A program made the translations under genes and the position numbers. A stretch of 64,000 nucleotides of DNA from Heliocidaris tuberculata. Lineage: Eukaryota; Echinodermata; Echinoidea; Camarodonta; Echinometridae. Each line of letters opens with the position of its first letter. Position 1 is the first letter of the stretch. Where the stretch lies: assembly GCA_025618425.1 (NCBI GenBank), contig CM046839.1, forward strand, positions 4,672,533 through 4,736,532, in the 5' to 3' direction. Shown piece by piece: positions 47,547 through 59,912 of the stretch. The notes beneath the pieces are model-generated. The model worked only from the letters and a program-made list of their open reading frames with translations, searched no databases and had not been told where the DNA came from.

Positions 47547-49172
47547 CCCGGGGGGGGGGGGGGGGGTACTCACGTATATTGGGTATACGGGGATGTGCCG
47601 CTGGGAAGGGTGACTTTTTGAAGAAAGATCCTTAGACATGGGTCCCCTTTTCATTAAAAAGATCCTTAGACATGGGTCCCATTTTTCCCCAAAAAATCCT
47701 TAGACATGGGTCTCTTATCCCGGCTCTTATCATTTGTTTCATTCCTCTCTTTTCTCCCTCATTTGTCCGGGATTTTCGGATTTGCACTCAAATACTCGAG
47801 GTAATCGAGCCTACATTGTAAATGCCTACTTAGCTATACGTAGAACGTACCCCGGAAGTACCACGTACATTATTTATTACATTATGCGCGCTAGGCGCCA
47901 GGCCAAGCGCCCGAGCTTGGAATTGGGGATATGGATCCGAGCTTCGTATGCGTAGTACATGCGGCAGCTTCATTAACTGCGGGACTGCGCCGAGCCCGAG
48001 CTAGCTAGCTGCGCTGCATATATCATAATGCCTGCGCAGCGCGCGATATGCCATTACACAACGTCAGTGGCGGCACCAAGGGGGGGGGGGGCATGGGGGG
48101 CATTTGCCCCCCCAGTCAGAAGCTTTGCCCCCCCCCCCAGTTGCCCCCCCCCCAATAATTTTCGGAGTGAAAAAAAATAAAAGGGTGGAAAATAGAAAAG
48201 AAAAGGAAAGAAGAAAGTGAAAAAGGAATGGAGAAAAGAAGGAAAAAGAAAGAAAACGGAAACTTGGAAAGCAGTGGCGGCATCAAGGTGGGGGGGGGGG
48301 GGCATGGGGCAAATTTATTCGCTCAGCTCGTGTAAATATCCTCATATTTGGGTAGTTTTATAGCCGAATAATTTCTGTACATTTCCACTATAATAGTGTC
48401 AAAATTTTTGCTCGCTCGCTTCGCTCGCTCGCAATACAGGCCTATAACTCCCACCACATAATCAGGCCGCGAGATGATCATGTCCTCATATTGGGGTAGT
48501 TTTATAGCCAAATAATCATTTCTGTACATTTTCACCACAAAAAGTTTCAAAATTTTTGCCCGTTCGCAATGTATAACTACCACCTTATTATCGGGCAGCA
48601 AGATGCTCAAATGTCCTCATATCTGGGTAGTTTCATAGCCGAATATTCTGTACATTTTCACTACAAAAAGTGTCAATTTTTTTTTTGTCCGCCCTTGCCC
48701 CCCCCCCCCAACATTTTCTTTTGCCCCCCATTTGCCGCCCCCCCCCCCCCCCCCCCCACTTTAAAAATCCTGGTGCCGCCACTGCACAACGTGCGTCTTC
48801 ACGCACGGCTAGGCTAGCTGCGACATGGTAAAACGAACATCGACGTCGGGATCACCCCCCGGATCACCCCCTTATTACTTGTAGACTACTTGTAAACCCA
48901 AAACTACATGTAGTATGGTACAGATTACTAATGAGTAATAAAGAATTTTATCAAGAATCTGCAAAATGTTTGGCCATTGCATTATATTACAGCTAAAATA
49001 TGTAATATTTAAAGTTCGAAATCCTTAGACATGGGTCTATTTTTCACAAAAAATCCTTAAGACATGGGTGCCTATTTACAGCAAAAGGACCCTTGGATGT
49101 GGATATGGGTCTGGAGTTCTCAGCCGCACACCCCCGTCCGATTATAATCTGAGTACCCCCCCCCCCCCCGGG
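47547..49172. mobile_element. Large MITE with CCCGGG-GTACTCA termini, 8-bp TSD, nested host
   Basis: The left end CCCGGG...GGTACTCACGTATA and complemented right end CCCGGG...GGTACTCAGATTATA are inverted repeats that continue with GGGGATGTGCCGCTG-like sequence. Flanking CCTTTGAT repeats lie at 47539-47546 and 49173-49180. Five direct copies of TCCTTAGACATGGGT (one with an inserted A) lie at both ends in the same sense. The hAT-like element at 48065-48784 is inserted in it. Confidence 0.75.
48065..48784. mobile_element. hAT-like non-autonomous element, 720 bp, 8-bp TSD
   Basis: The ends CAGTGGCGGCACCA and TGGTGCCGCCACTG are perfect 14-bp inverted repeats, flanked by CACAACGT at 48057-48064 and 48785-48792. 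An extra internal end-like sequence, CAGTGGCGGCATCA, at 48272 suggests a partial second copy. Between 48335 and 48690 are three tandem units of about 120-140 bp (CTCATATTTGGGTAGTTTTA...). No transposase. Confidence 0.85.
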
Positions 49173-49345
49173 CCTTTGATAATTATACATGAATGTAAAA
49201 ATCTTAGTAAGAAGCTTGTCAGAGGGTATTTCTCACAAAATATTTATTGCATTAAGCAGTATTAATAGTAGGCCTATGGGATTGTTTAAAGGTATATTTT
49301 TAAGAACTTTGTAAAAGGATGTTATTTCATAATAGTAGGATTGGG

Positions 49346-49564
49346 GTTGTGTGTCCGGACACTTAACAAAAATTAGCCTGTCAGTTTTGTAGTTAGATTT
49401 TACGAAAAATATGCATCAAGTGACACTAAAATCGGTGAATATTTGCAATTCACATGCTTTCCAACCTATCCTGTGAAAGATTTGTGATAATTTGCATGAA
49501 AAGTTGTTCAATTTACTGTTTAAAAATGACCTGTCCGGATAACCAACCTGTCCGGACACACAAC
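49346..49564. mobile_element. 219-bp element with perfect 16-bp TIRs
   Basis: GTTGTGTGTCCGGACA at 49346-49361 and its exact complement at 49549-49564. A further CCTGTCCGGAT unit sits just inside the right end. No target duplication is clear and there is no ORF. Confidence 0.55.
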
Positions 49565-51720
49565 GTCTGGGTATATATATACTTGAACTAAAACGAGGAT
49601 CATCATTCACCGTCCCCCCCCCCCCCTACCGCTATATTTGTTCTCCTTCTATTACAGTGACTGATATGAAATTCTTCTATTTAATTATATATGTTTCCAT
49701 TTAACGTTAGCCCATTCATTTTACTATGTATATTGTTTTAGGCTATTTCACTGATGCAATCTAGCTTGATAATGCAATATTTTGAAAACTATTGTTTGAT
49801 TCAGTCTATTTCTGTTTGTGGTCATGCGTTATATGCATCTTGATATACATGTACCATATCGCTTCTTCCTTTATCTGTAATGTTATGTGAATGTTGTCCA
49901 CACTCCACAGCATTTTAAACAACAGCATGAGTGTGGATGTTCATCGGCTAAATTATTTAGAGGTTTTTAGAAGTTCGTAAGAATGTACATGTATCTACAT
50001 GTGTATGCATGAAAGGCCTGCATTCCTTTGCATTCAACTTCAAAACGTCGTAAATAATAAAATTATCCATTTTAACCACTAAGGGCACAAAATTGAACGT
50101 TTGCTAGTTTTGAGGTTCAATTTTGCACTTTTGTAGATGTTGTCAATCACACTTCGTCTAAGATGATAATCTGCACCCCACAGCAGGGGTGGGTGATGCA
50201 CTTTACTGCACTTTTGGGGGTGCAAATTCTAAGTGTTTGCCAAGAACGAGATTGTATTTACACGTAAAGCTACAAACCCGAATTAAAGATCCCACCACAT
50301 ACGGGATACATTTAAAAATCCACTTGTTGATGATTATAAGCTCGAAATAGGTTTAAAGTACTATATCTATATCAACTATAGCAATATCAGCATGCAACAA
50401 TACGTACTTCAACATATAAAAACCTAATTAACATTATTTTCAGACAGTCAAGACCATCTTCACTAGTTTATTTTGAATTTGCCATACGACTAAATTGCCA
50501 ATACTAACTTTCAAGGTCAGTTCTCGCTCTATTCAACCTTAGATGTAACACAACGACGTAATAAAGCATCCACTGGTCTGTACTCCAACTTGATGCGTTG
50601 GGATGTATTCACAAGAGAAATCATGGACATTACAGACAACTGCTGATTTTATACAGGGAACAGGCATAAGAGATATTACATTGATTTCGTTAAGGGATTG
50701 AGTAGTTTTGTTGTTGTTGTTTTTTAATTTATTTTAAAAAACGAAGCCAATTCCATTACCAGGTGTCTTGAGAGCAGTGCTATGAAACTATATTTTTTTT
50801 AGTTACACATATCTGCACCGCTATATTTTATAACAAATCTACTTATATTTTCCAAGAGGGGGCTAGGTCTCTTGCAGATTGTTTCTGAAGTCAGTATTAT
50901 AGGTATGCATCTTCTACAGTTACGTTCTGTATAAGTTTATTCTGAAAAGGTAAAATATAACACAGTGGCGGATCCAGGTTTCTCTGGCCGGGGGAGGGGG
51001 TGGCCGCAAGGCAGAAAAAAAAAATAAAAAGCAGAGGGGGTCACCACACATTCAGATGATTTGTACTCCAAAATTTGATAAAAACAAAAAATAAAGAGTT
51101 TTCACCGCTTGAGGTGCTTTCTGATCCACAAGTTTGTTTGTTTGTTTGTTTGTTTGTTTTTGTTTTTTTTTTTGGGGGGGGGTATCTTTAGGGGGAAACA
51201 ATTGCTGCGGGGGTGGAATAATTAACTCCTCATCTTGATATGTTAACTGTAAGTATAATCTCAGGCTAACAAAAGAACCAGAAATCCTCTGTAATTGTAT
51301 TTCGAAACCAATTTGTATATCTGTTTACCTACCTAAGATATTCAAGTATTGTATGCATTAATAAATATTAAAAATGCCCACGATACCATGTCAGTAATGA
51401 GGTAAGAAAAAAAATAATAAAGTTTATAAGATGCATCACTAGATGGCGCTACCGAACTTTAGATGGAAAGTTTGATTAAATAGGGTTGGTTCAGTATTAT
51501 TCTTTCCTAAAGTATGTCCTAATCTATTTTAGATATTATGCTGCCGTAGACTAGGAGGTGATAGATTTCGTCTTTTTTCATGGGTATAAGGTAGACAAAA
51601 ATAAAGACAACAAGAACGTAGCCTTGTTGGATCTAAAACGGGGAAGGGGGTATAGGGCTTTGGAAGAAAGCTGATCAGGGTTCATTTTGGGATGGGGTCG
51701 TGTTATATTTTCTTTTGTTT
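49565..51720. other. No gene; solitary hAT-type end
   Basis: Contains a C-run near 49615, a solitary CAGTGGCGGATCCAGG at 50964 that looks like a hAT-type terminus without a visible partner, and a TTTG repeat then G-run at 51133-51182. Otherwise unassigned. Confidence 0.45.
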
Positions 51721-51725
51721 TTTGT

Positions 51726-51872
51726 TCTTCTTTTTCTTCTTTTTCTTCTTCTTCTTTTCTTCTTCTTCTTCTTCTTCTTCTTCTTCTTCTTCTTCTTCTT
51801 CTTCTTCTTCTTCTTCTTCTTCTTCTTCTTCTTCTTCTTTCTTTCTTTCTTTCTTTCTTTCTCTCTCTCTCT
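51726..51872. repeat. (TTC)n/(GAA)n tract, then TTTC and CT
   Basis: About 27 uninterrupted TTC units (51757-51838) preceded by impure TTC and followed by TTTC and CT repeats: a long homopyrimidine strand able to form triplex DNA. All three frames are open, giving spurious poly-Ser/Phe/Leu frames. Confidence 0.95.
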
Positions 51873-52500
51873 TTCATCCTCTCTATCTATCTACATATCT
51901 CTCCTTCCCTCCCTCTTTCTATGTTTCTTTTCCTCATCCTTATAATTCCTCTTCTACTCTTTTTTTTTGTACAACTGCTCCGTGTGCCCTACCCCCCCCC
52001 CCCCCCCCCCCCGCATAAGCCGCTGCGTCATGGAGTTCTCAAAATATGAATAAAAAGGTAAGATTGATGAGGCCATTCACTGTACGGTCTAGATACGATT
52101 GATTATCTATATTGATGGAATTATCGATAGCATGGTAGAAGGACAAGGTGCATCCTTGTCTGCAGCTAGCGTCAATATCAATCCATTACGTTTCTTATCA
52201 AAATAGATTTGTCATTTAAACAGGAGAAAGGTTCAGACTTGATACTGGCAGGGCTCAATCATATCGAGACATTACACAGTCATGACAGTGTACAATCAAT
52301 CGATGAGATAGATAGGTGATATTTTATGAACGGACACATTGCGGTCATTGGCAATCAACTCGTCCAGGTAATCTATCTTTGGATATGTTGTCAATGGCAG
52401 AGCATTCATATCGCTTGGATGAAATTCACATTTTGCTGTGTGTTCGTCATATTTATACAATACGGCCTGTATCTGTATAACTGACGGAAAATATTGAGAC

Positions 52501-52660
52501 AAAAGAGTAGTGGTCTCGCAACTGGGAGTTCCGGGTTCAAAACCAACTCCGTTGGCTTGACATGTATCCTATGGCGCTCATTCTCAGTGGGAAGTTCATC
52601 GGATACGACTTAAAGCCGTAAGTTCACTGGTTGAATATCTGCAAGCATTATTTTTTAATT
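52501..52660 (+). mobile_element. tRNA-like SINE copy (second family)
   Basis: CTCGCAACTGGGAGTTCCGGGTTCAAAACC style head (B-box GGGTTCAAAAC), related to 26579-26645, followed by a conserved-looking tail ending in TTGAATATCTGCAAGC. The sequence TACCTGCAAGC also follows the 26.6-kb copy. Confidence 0.45.
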
Positions 52661-53551
52661 GATATCGACCTTCAGGACGGTCGGGGAGAATAGGGGAACG
52701 GGTGCTTATACATTGATTGTAGTTATATGAACCAACATACATACAGTCAACTTCCCCTCCCTCGTCTGTGTTCCTTCACTATCGACATCCCTCTCCGAAT
52801 GAAATTACTACTTGGCCTCGTGAAAACGGAATTCAGTAATATCTAGTTTGAACATTATCTAAATTCTAAAATGTACTGCTGAGTTGGTTGCCCGGAAGGC
52901 CATTTTCGCGCCCTTATGTTCTGATATTGCATCTAATCTATACCGGCAAAATTGATACACCTTCTACATGCTTCCCAAAAGAAAAATACATGGATCATTA
53001 ATAAACTCAGCTTCTTTTTGCAGGACCTTTTAATTCCAGAGAAATCTGAAGCTACACAAAGTTTGGTTGATTGTGTTTGAACTGGATATATTATGAGACA
53101 TGATCCAACGTTGGGGAAGGAATCAGCAAAAGAATATTTCCTAGAATTTGTTTCCAACTGGAACCGAGTTATATAAACATTCTGATAATAGACTGTCCTG
53201 CTTTATTACTCGCTGTGGCGCCATCATACGACATATTCTGTCTTCATTCTTTAATTGAGGCAAGATAACCTAGAATGCAAAACAGAAAACGAAACTCCAT
53301 GAACACAAGACATGTTCTTCCTTATATAAACCTATTTCTACTATTAACAAAATAATGAGCATCCTTATCAAGTGAGTTATATTCCAATGTAAAGTACCAA
53401 CAAAAGATATTAGGTTTCAAATTACAAGAAGGTAATGTTTTCAACCAGCTCCCGTGATTTTTGTTTTGCTCAATTTTTAGTAAAAGGTGATCATGATTGG
53501 GCAAGACCCTGCCCATGTTGGGCATAAGAATGCCAAAATTTGGTAGGACCT

Positions 53552-53588
<37 letters not shown>

Positions 53589-54338
53589 TTTTGTTGAGAA
53601 TGTATCAACATTTCTACACTGAGCATTGAAGTAATCTTATCACATGTGTTCATGTGTTTGTTTCGTTTGTCTTTTCTCGAATGGAAGGAATGTCACAGTG
53701 TGTGTGTGTGTGTGTGTGGGGGTCACACAGGTATGTGTGTGAGAATAACATGGGGAGGGGATTTCTTCGATGTTTCCCCCTGATTTTTTCCTTTCTTCTT
53801 CCTCTCTCTCTCTCTCTCTGTCTCTATCTTTATCTCTATCCCTCTTTCTATCCATCTATCTCGTTCCATACCCCCTTGCCAAGCATACTCCTTCGTCCCC
53901 TCCCTCCCTCGTGCCACACATACCCACGCGGTCCCACAACAGAATTCCTGATTGTTTTAAATTTGGGGTACACGTATGAACACGAACACAAATGAACACG
54001 AATTAACAGTTCGCAAACTAAAAGTCCCCAAATCAATTGTGTTTATTTTGATAAACGTAAAACAGAAAATTGCCATCAAAGGACAAAACAGGTTCAACTT
54101 AAAAAAAACAATTTAAGAAAAGCAATTAAACGATTTGGTCCAAGACTGACTAAAATCATCAAGAGAAACCTTTTTTCCCTCAAATCCACGACCCTGAACA
54201 AGACGGCATATATATCCTGGTGAATCTCTATTTTAACGCCAAGGATAATACATCTTTTTAAAAGTCTTTGGTACTGGCATTGCTTCCATGTTTTACAATT
54301 GCTGGAGCTAATACTGACATTAAACGAGAATTCTAGAA
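52661..54338. other. No gene; simple repeats
   Basis: A T-run of about 34 at 53554-53587, a TG run at 53698-53718 and CT/TATC repeats at 53802-53860. No coding features. Confidence 0.5.
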
Positions 54339-54624
54339 TAACTACCCCTATACAATAACTCTTCGGACAACTTACCCCCGGATAACTACCCGTAGGACAA
54401 TTACCCCTAGGGCAATTATCCCCGGACAACTACCCACGGACAAATACCCCCGTGTAACTGTCCTCAGGGAGGGGAGATAGTTGTCCTAGGGGTAATTGTC
54501 CTGGGGGATAGTTGTCCTGTGAAGTAATAATTGTCCTGGGGGTAATTTTGCTTAGGGTCATTTTCGAGGGGTAGATGTCTTAGGGGTTGCTTGTCCGGAG
54601 GGGAGTTGTCCGGGGTAGTTGTCC
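54339..54624. mobile_element. Foldback-like inverted array of 14-16-bp units
   Basis: The left half has about eight units like GGACAACTACCCC. From about 54470 the sense flips and about ten units like GGGGTAGTTGTCC follow. Units are degenerate but keep a period of 14-16 bp. The whole can fold into one long imperfect hairpin. The design fits TU/foldback termini; no core and no clear target duplication. Confidence 0.6.
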
Positions 54625-55054
54625 AGATAGGCATTGAACTAGTATTATGATATTGATTTATACACATGGTGCATTTGATATTTTGTATATATAAAGCGTT
54701 TTACCTTTATTTCCCTTCCTTTTACAAACTAAGGTATTTATGATGACAATCAGATTTAGAATGGATATGGTAGAGAAAGTAAAAAAAATAAAATAAACAG
54801 TGTTGTAAAATGGAAAAAGGCTAGTTTCTCCCTTCATCGACATAAGGTTGTAATTTAAAAGACCATATGATTGCAAAACGCAATTGAATAAATTAGAAAA
54901 TATGTCTTCTTTATGTTGAGCTTTACACATGTAAATATGTATATCCATGTATTATATTAATTTATCACACTCTCTCTAGTCTCTACCCCATCCACTATAT
55001 CTCGTCTAATGTTTATGGGTGGGTGTATGCGCATGTGTGGGTGTGGGAGTATGT

Positions 55055-55098
<44 letters not shown>

Positions 55099-55319
55099 CT
55101 CTCTATTCCGACCTCCATCTCCAGCTGTCTTTTTTATGCGCTCTTTCCCTCTACTCTCCCACTTTTGCTTTTAAAGCTGTACCTTTCAACATGTTCAAGC
55201 CTAATCGTAAAATGGTTCATTCTTCAATCTCTCTCTCTCTTTTTCTTTATCTCTCTCTCCCTCTCTCTCTACCTCCATCCACCCCCCCCCCTCTCTCTCT
55301 CCCCCACCCTCTTTCTGCC

Positions 55320-55373
<54 letters not shown>

Positions 55374-58300
55374 CTGGACACATTATATAAGGTCTCAATG
55401 ACGTCTCTCATAATTGTTTCTTTTTAACTTTCTACCCATCTAAGCCATTATTCCACGTGTTCCTTTTATTAATCCATTTATGTTTCACGTCTCCTATGTG
55501 ATTCAATCCTCGAGACTTTGAAAATAAAACAAATATTTTGACCACATCTAATCTCTACCGTATTAAAGCTATAATTTAAAGACGAGGGTTTTTTTCAATT
55601 CGGGAAAATACTACCTTTAATTTTTTTGTTACTTAGTGTGATAATTCATTCATTTAAAGTCAAATACAGATTTGATGCAAATTTATGAATCTTACATAGA
55701 TTTGAATTCATTCGGAACGTCTTTCAAAGTTTATCTTGATACCTTTGCACATGTTTTCTTTTCTTCGGAACCTTCGAAATAAATAATTAAAGATTAGATT
55801 TACTAAATTATTTCAGAAGAAGATTCACCATTGAAAATAACTTGGATCAAAATAAAGGTAATAATCGGGATTTCACAGAGGGGTATTATCTCTATGACAT
55901 AGACAAAACATTTAGCTTATTATATAACCTATCTGAAAGGATTTTAAATATACAAAGTCAAAACGATACATCAAAGAACTGAAGGGATGGTTTTATTTCT
56001 GTACGATTTATTCTAGGCTCGCCTGGTACATTCTGTCAAAAATAGCTTCATCCTTTTTAGCACATACATAATATCCTGAAAAAAATCACCCCTTAGAATA
56101 AGATACATGTAACTAGAACAAATTACTACACTATAAATAACAGTAACGACATACACACGTTATAATTGCATTACAAGTAGTAGGACTTTGTACGAAAATG
56201 GCGAAATTTGCAATTTAATAAAAGTGAGAAAGCCAGCTCACTCGATCACGGTTATTGAACATATTCATCACAGCCCCTGTAGACATTTTCTATGCAAATT
56301 GATATATAAAAAAAGCTACCCAAGGCCATAATTTTATCCAAGATTGATCTATTTCGAACATTATACATCCACTTTCGTGGTCTTGCCTTTAATTAGTGTT
56401 TCGTCGTGTTAAAGCGACATATAATCATGCCAACTGGATAATATTATGTGTGCATTTGGTCATTAATTTATTTGAATACATACCAGTATATCTATAATCG
56501 ACAAAGTCTCCACCTGACCCTGCCTATCCACACCTGAGAGCTTTTGTATTTATAAAACGAAGACAACAAAAATACTGTTCAAAACAACCATGATAACAGA
56601 AAAAAGAGGTTTTATATTAGTCTGTTGCTAATTGTACACTTGACAACATCGTGAACCTGGAAAAACAATGGTTTCGAAACATTTTCAAATGTGGGGGTTT
56701 AGGATTCTGGATATCAAAGAGATACTCCTCTTGAAGGGAGGGGATGGTCATTTTTTTCACACGTGAGAGGAGTACATCTATATAGGAGAAAATGGCACAC
56801 CACCAGTAAGTCTTTTACTCAATTTCGTATGATTTGTTTTCGTCGACAAAGCCAGATTTAGAATTTGCAGAAGCTCTTTATATATCAGAAAAAAATCCAA
56901 AAAATAGTAACAACCAAATAGTCGTTTATATTATTATTGTTGTTTCTAAACTTATCGTGCTTTATATTGTGCAATTATGTATTTAAATGAGTGCTCCTTA
57001 TTCTATGAATTCCCTTAGGAATCAAGGGTTTAAGCCATATACAAAGGATTGCAAAATATTGGTATTTCGGGTATTTTATTAAGAAACTTCATTGACATTG
57101 ACATCAATATTCTGTTTTACAATAAAAAGGATTATTATAAAGAAAATTAACAATCACATGGAAATGCAATGAAATAAAATTGCTATTGTCATGTCAATCT
57201 CATGACTGCATTATTTTTTCATTCAAAATATATGTGCTTGTGGCTCTAAATGATGAATGAATTTTATAATTTTATAGGAACACGATAAAAACTACTTTCG
57301 AAAAATAAACTCAAGGGCAATTTCAAAGGCCTATTGTACTGCCGATAGAAATCTTGTTCGGATTACGTAATACGGGATTGTAATTTTCGCACATTTCTAA
57401 AGGTGATAGACAGAGCTATTGAAATTGCCTTCGGTTGATTTTTCGAAAGTAGTTTTTATCTTGTTTAGTAATTATTGTATGAACATTCGCCATATAATGA
57501 CCAATTATTCATAATGCCCTTCAAATAGATTAGCATATTTTGAATGGGAACCAAAGAGTTGCTAGGGGCAACGGTCGTCTGCCACGTGCCTGAATACAGT
57601 TCCAATCCGTATTCGACTAGTACCAGTACGAGTGATGTAATAAATGAAAGCTAGACTGATTAATTATCTTTGCAATTAATTGAGGCAATGGGCCGAATAC
57701 CATCAATTCATAAAAAGTATAGAGTTGCTGTTTAGGCTTTAGTTTGCATCTTTACATACCAATGATGCAAATACAAGTCTAAAAGGCATTATCTAGATTT
57801 TTGAAAGTTTTATGTATCGGAACAGTCATATTCTTCCCATTATCGGGAACATTGATATGATTTTGATATCTATTTTATAATCCAATTTAACAGTTAAAGT
57901 AAAGAATAATTGTAAATAGGGGAATTTTTCTAAACAAATACATTAATTGCCATGATTGATTATATTAAACCTCCGTGAACGTTGACATGTTTGAGGATAA
58001 TGGAGGCCCATTGTTCTCAGTTGCATTAAAGCTATAGACATGAAAATGCATGTATCCACCTTAACAAAACATTTTTTATTCATAAATTAAAGATTGAAAA
58101 TCTTTCGTAAAGTATCTATATACATATATATTTATAAACATTAATTTCTAGATAAACTTTATCTAAAATTCCCCCATTTCATGATCGTTATTAACAAATC
58201 TTTATTAGTTCATATACCCACAAAAATATTACCACCGCACAATTAGCGCTTTAAAATAAAAATTAAAAACCACCAAAACTGTTTTAACTCGAATCAAATA

Positions 58301-58670
58301 TTTTAAATGCCATAAATTTGTTAGTTTCACTTTTTCTGCAAACAACTAAGTCATGGGGCATAACAGGTCGTTTTCAAGAAGCACCAAATTTAGAAGCAAG
58401 AAGGTACACCTAACACCTTTATACTGAAGAAAAATGAACAGCCGAAATCAAACAATATAAACGGGAACAAAGGGGAGAAAAGCGCGCGAAATCGTTTCTG
58501 TATGTCCTTACCTAAAGCTTTTCGTCGATTTCATAATACAAGTCAAGTCTTTAATACTCACTAATAACAGAGTTTTATGACAAAAACGGTGATGGCTTAA
58601 ATACCGTAATAGGTCGCTCAGTATATGTTAAAATATTCTTGTACAAATAGTATTGGACTACAATTCCAGG
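54625..58670. other. No gene; CT microsatellites and one small TIR element
   Basis: CT tracts at 55057-55095 and 55325-55370 plus mixed CT between them. The remainder, very AT-rich, holds the TIR element at 57279-57466 and nothing else assignable. Confidence 0.5.
57279..57466. mobile_element. 188-bp MITE-like inverted repeat
   Basis: The left arm AACACGATAAAAACTACTTT and complemented right arm AACAAGATAAAAACTACTTT match for about 50 bp, continuing CGAAAAAT, with GGCAATTTCAA near the inner end. No ORF; flanks do not give an obvious duplication. Confidence 0.55.
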
Positions 58671-58896
58671 AAAACTACCCCTCTAAAAGACAATAAGCCA
58701 CTAGGTAGTTGTCATAGATGTCATAGGTCATATGGGTAACGAAATTAATCATATAAGGGATAGTTTTCGCCTTTTGGGGGAGTAAATGTCCGGTAGTAGT
58801 TGTCCGAGGTAGTTACCCTCAAGTAATTGTCATATGAGCCTATGAGTGTAGTGGTCTAGGAGGGTGCTAGTCCGGAGGTAAACGTCCGGGTAACTG
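58671..58896. mobile_element. Degenerate relative of the 54.3-kb inverted array
   Basis: A left AAACTACCCC unit, then several TAGTTGTC(C) and GTCCGG units in the opposite sense (for example GGTAGTAGTTGTCCGAGG). More decayed than the 54.3-kb copy. Confidence 0.4.
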
Positions 58897-59912
58897 TAAA
58901 AACAGGTGAATAGAAACAATTGGGGCCAATAGGGGAAAAACTGGAAAACTATTTTGGCGTCATTTTTCCCAGGAATTATTTTATTCCTCATAAATGAAAA
59001 AAATGAGTAGAGTATACATCATTCCTTGTGAAAATTATTTCAAAAAAGCTTTTCCACTTTTTTTCCCTATTCACTCATTTCACGGTAACTATACCAGGTT
59101 ATATGTTTCAGAGGGTCCGTTTCCGTGGGTCGGTAGTCTCTAGGGGTAATTATTAGGATACTTTTTAAAAAGTGGTTTATGGTGCTTGAACCAAGTCAAC
59201 ATATCAAATCATAGATATATCAGAGCGACGGTAATCATAGTTTTTCAGGAGAGTCGAAATAAATCCCAAACCTAGTTTTTGCAGCGCGCCGGTCCAGGTC
59301 TACCTCATTTCTAGTCCTGTACATTCAGAGTAAGTTTTGTCTAATTGTGTGAGAACTTATCTTCTTGCATTACCAGAAGTCAATATTATCTTGAATCTAC
59401 CTAATACCTCATTATAAAAAGACTCAACATCTTCGTTTATCACATACAGTGACATAAGAAGCGCCGTGTGCAAGTTAAACTTTGGCATTTTCTTCAGACA
59501 ATACAGTTGCTTAGTAGAGCTAAATTATTTCCCCCTTCTTATTATTATTATTTGATATTCCAAGTATTTATGGATTATTGGAAGTTATTGAATTCCAATA
59601 ATGAGGATCCATACTAATGTGAAATTAAAACCTATGCTGTCAAACAGTTGAGGCAAAGGCAAAGTTAAGCAGTAACAGAGTGCTTAAACGATGAGGACTG
59701 TATAACAATAAGTTCCACGACATTGCGCTTGTTTAGCTTTACATAAGCCAGACAATCATGACATTGACAACAGCATAAGCGATCTGCAGTCTGGTATAAC
59801 AAGCCGGGCGTATCACATTAATGAATCACTAGGCACTCGGAGACGAAGCATCCATGTAATTAAAGTGAATTCTTTTCCCCGCAGTAATTCTTCCGAAGCT
59901 AGTGAGTCCCAG
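58897..59912 (-). other. 3' flank of right-hand GPCR gene
   Basis: Lies immediately downstream of the stop at 59913 on the minus strand, so its right part should be 3' UTR. No AATAAA was identified close by. Otherwise unassigned. Confidence 0.4.

Noticed and set aside
51578..52049. Poly-Arg, poly-Leu, poly-Ser and poly-Phe open frames
   Set aside because: Translation of the TTC/GAA microsatellite.
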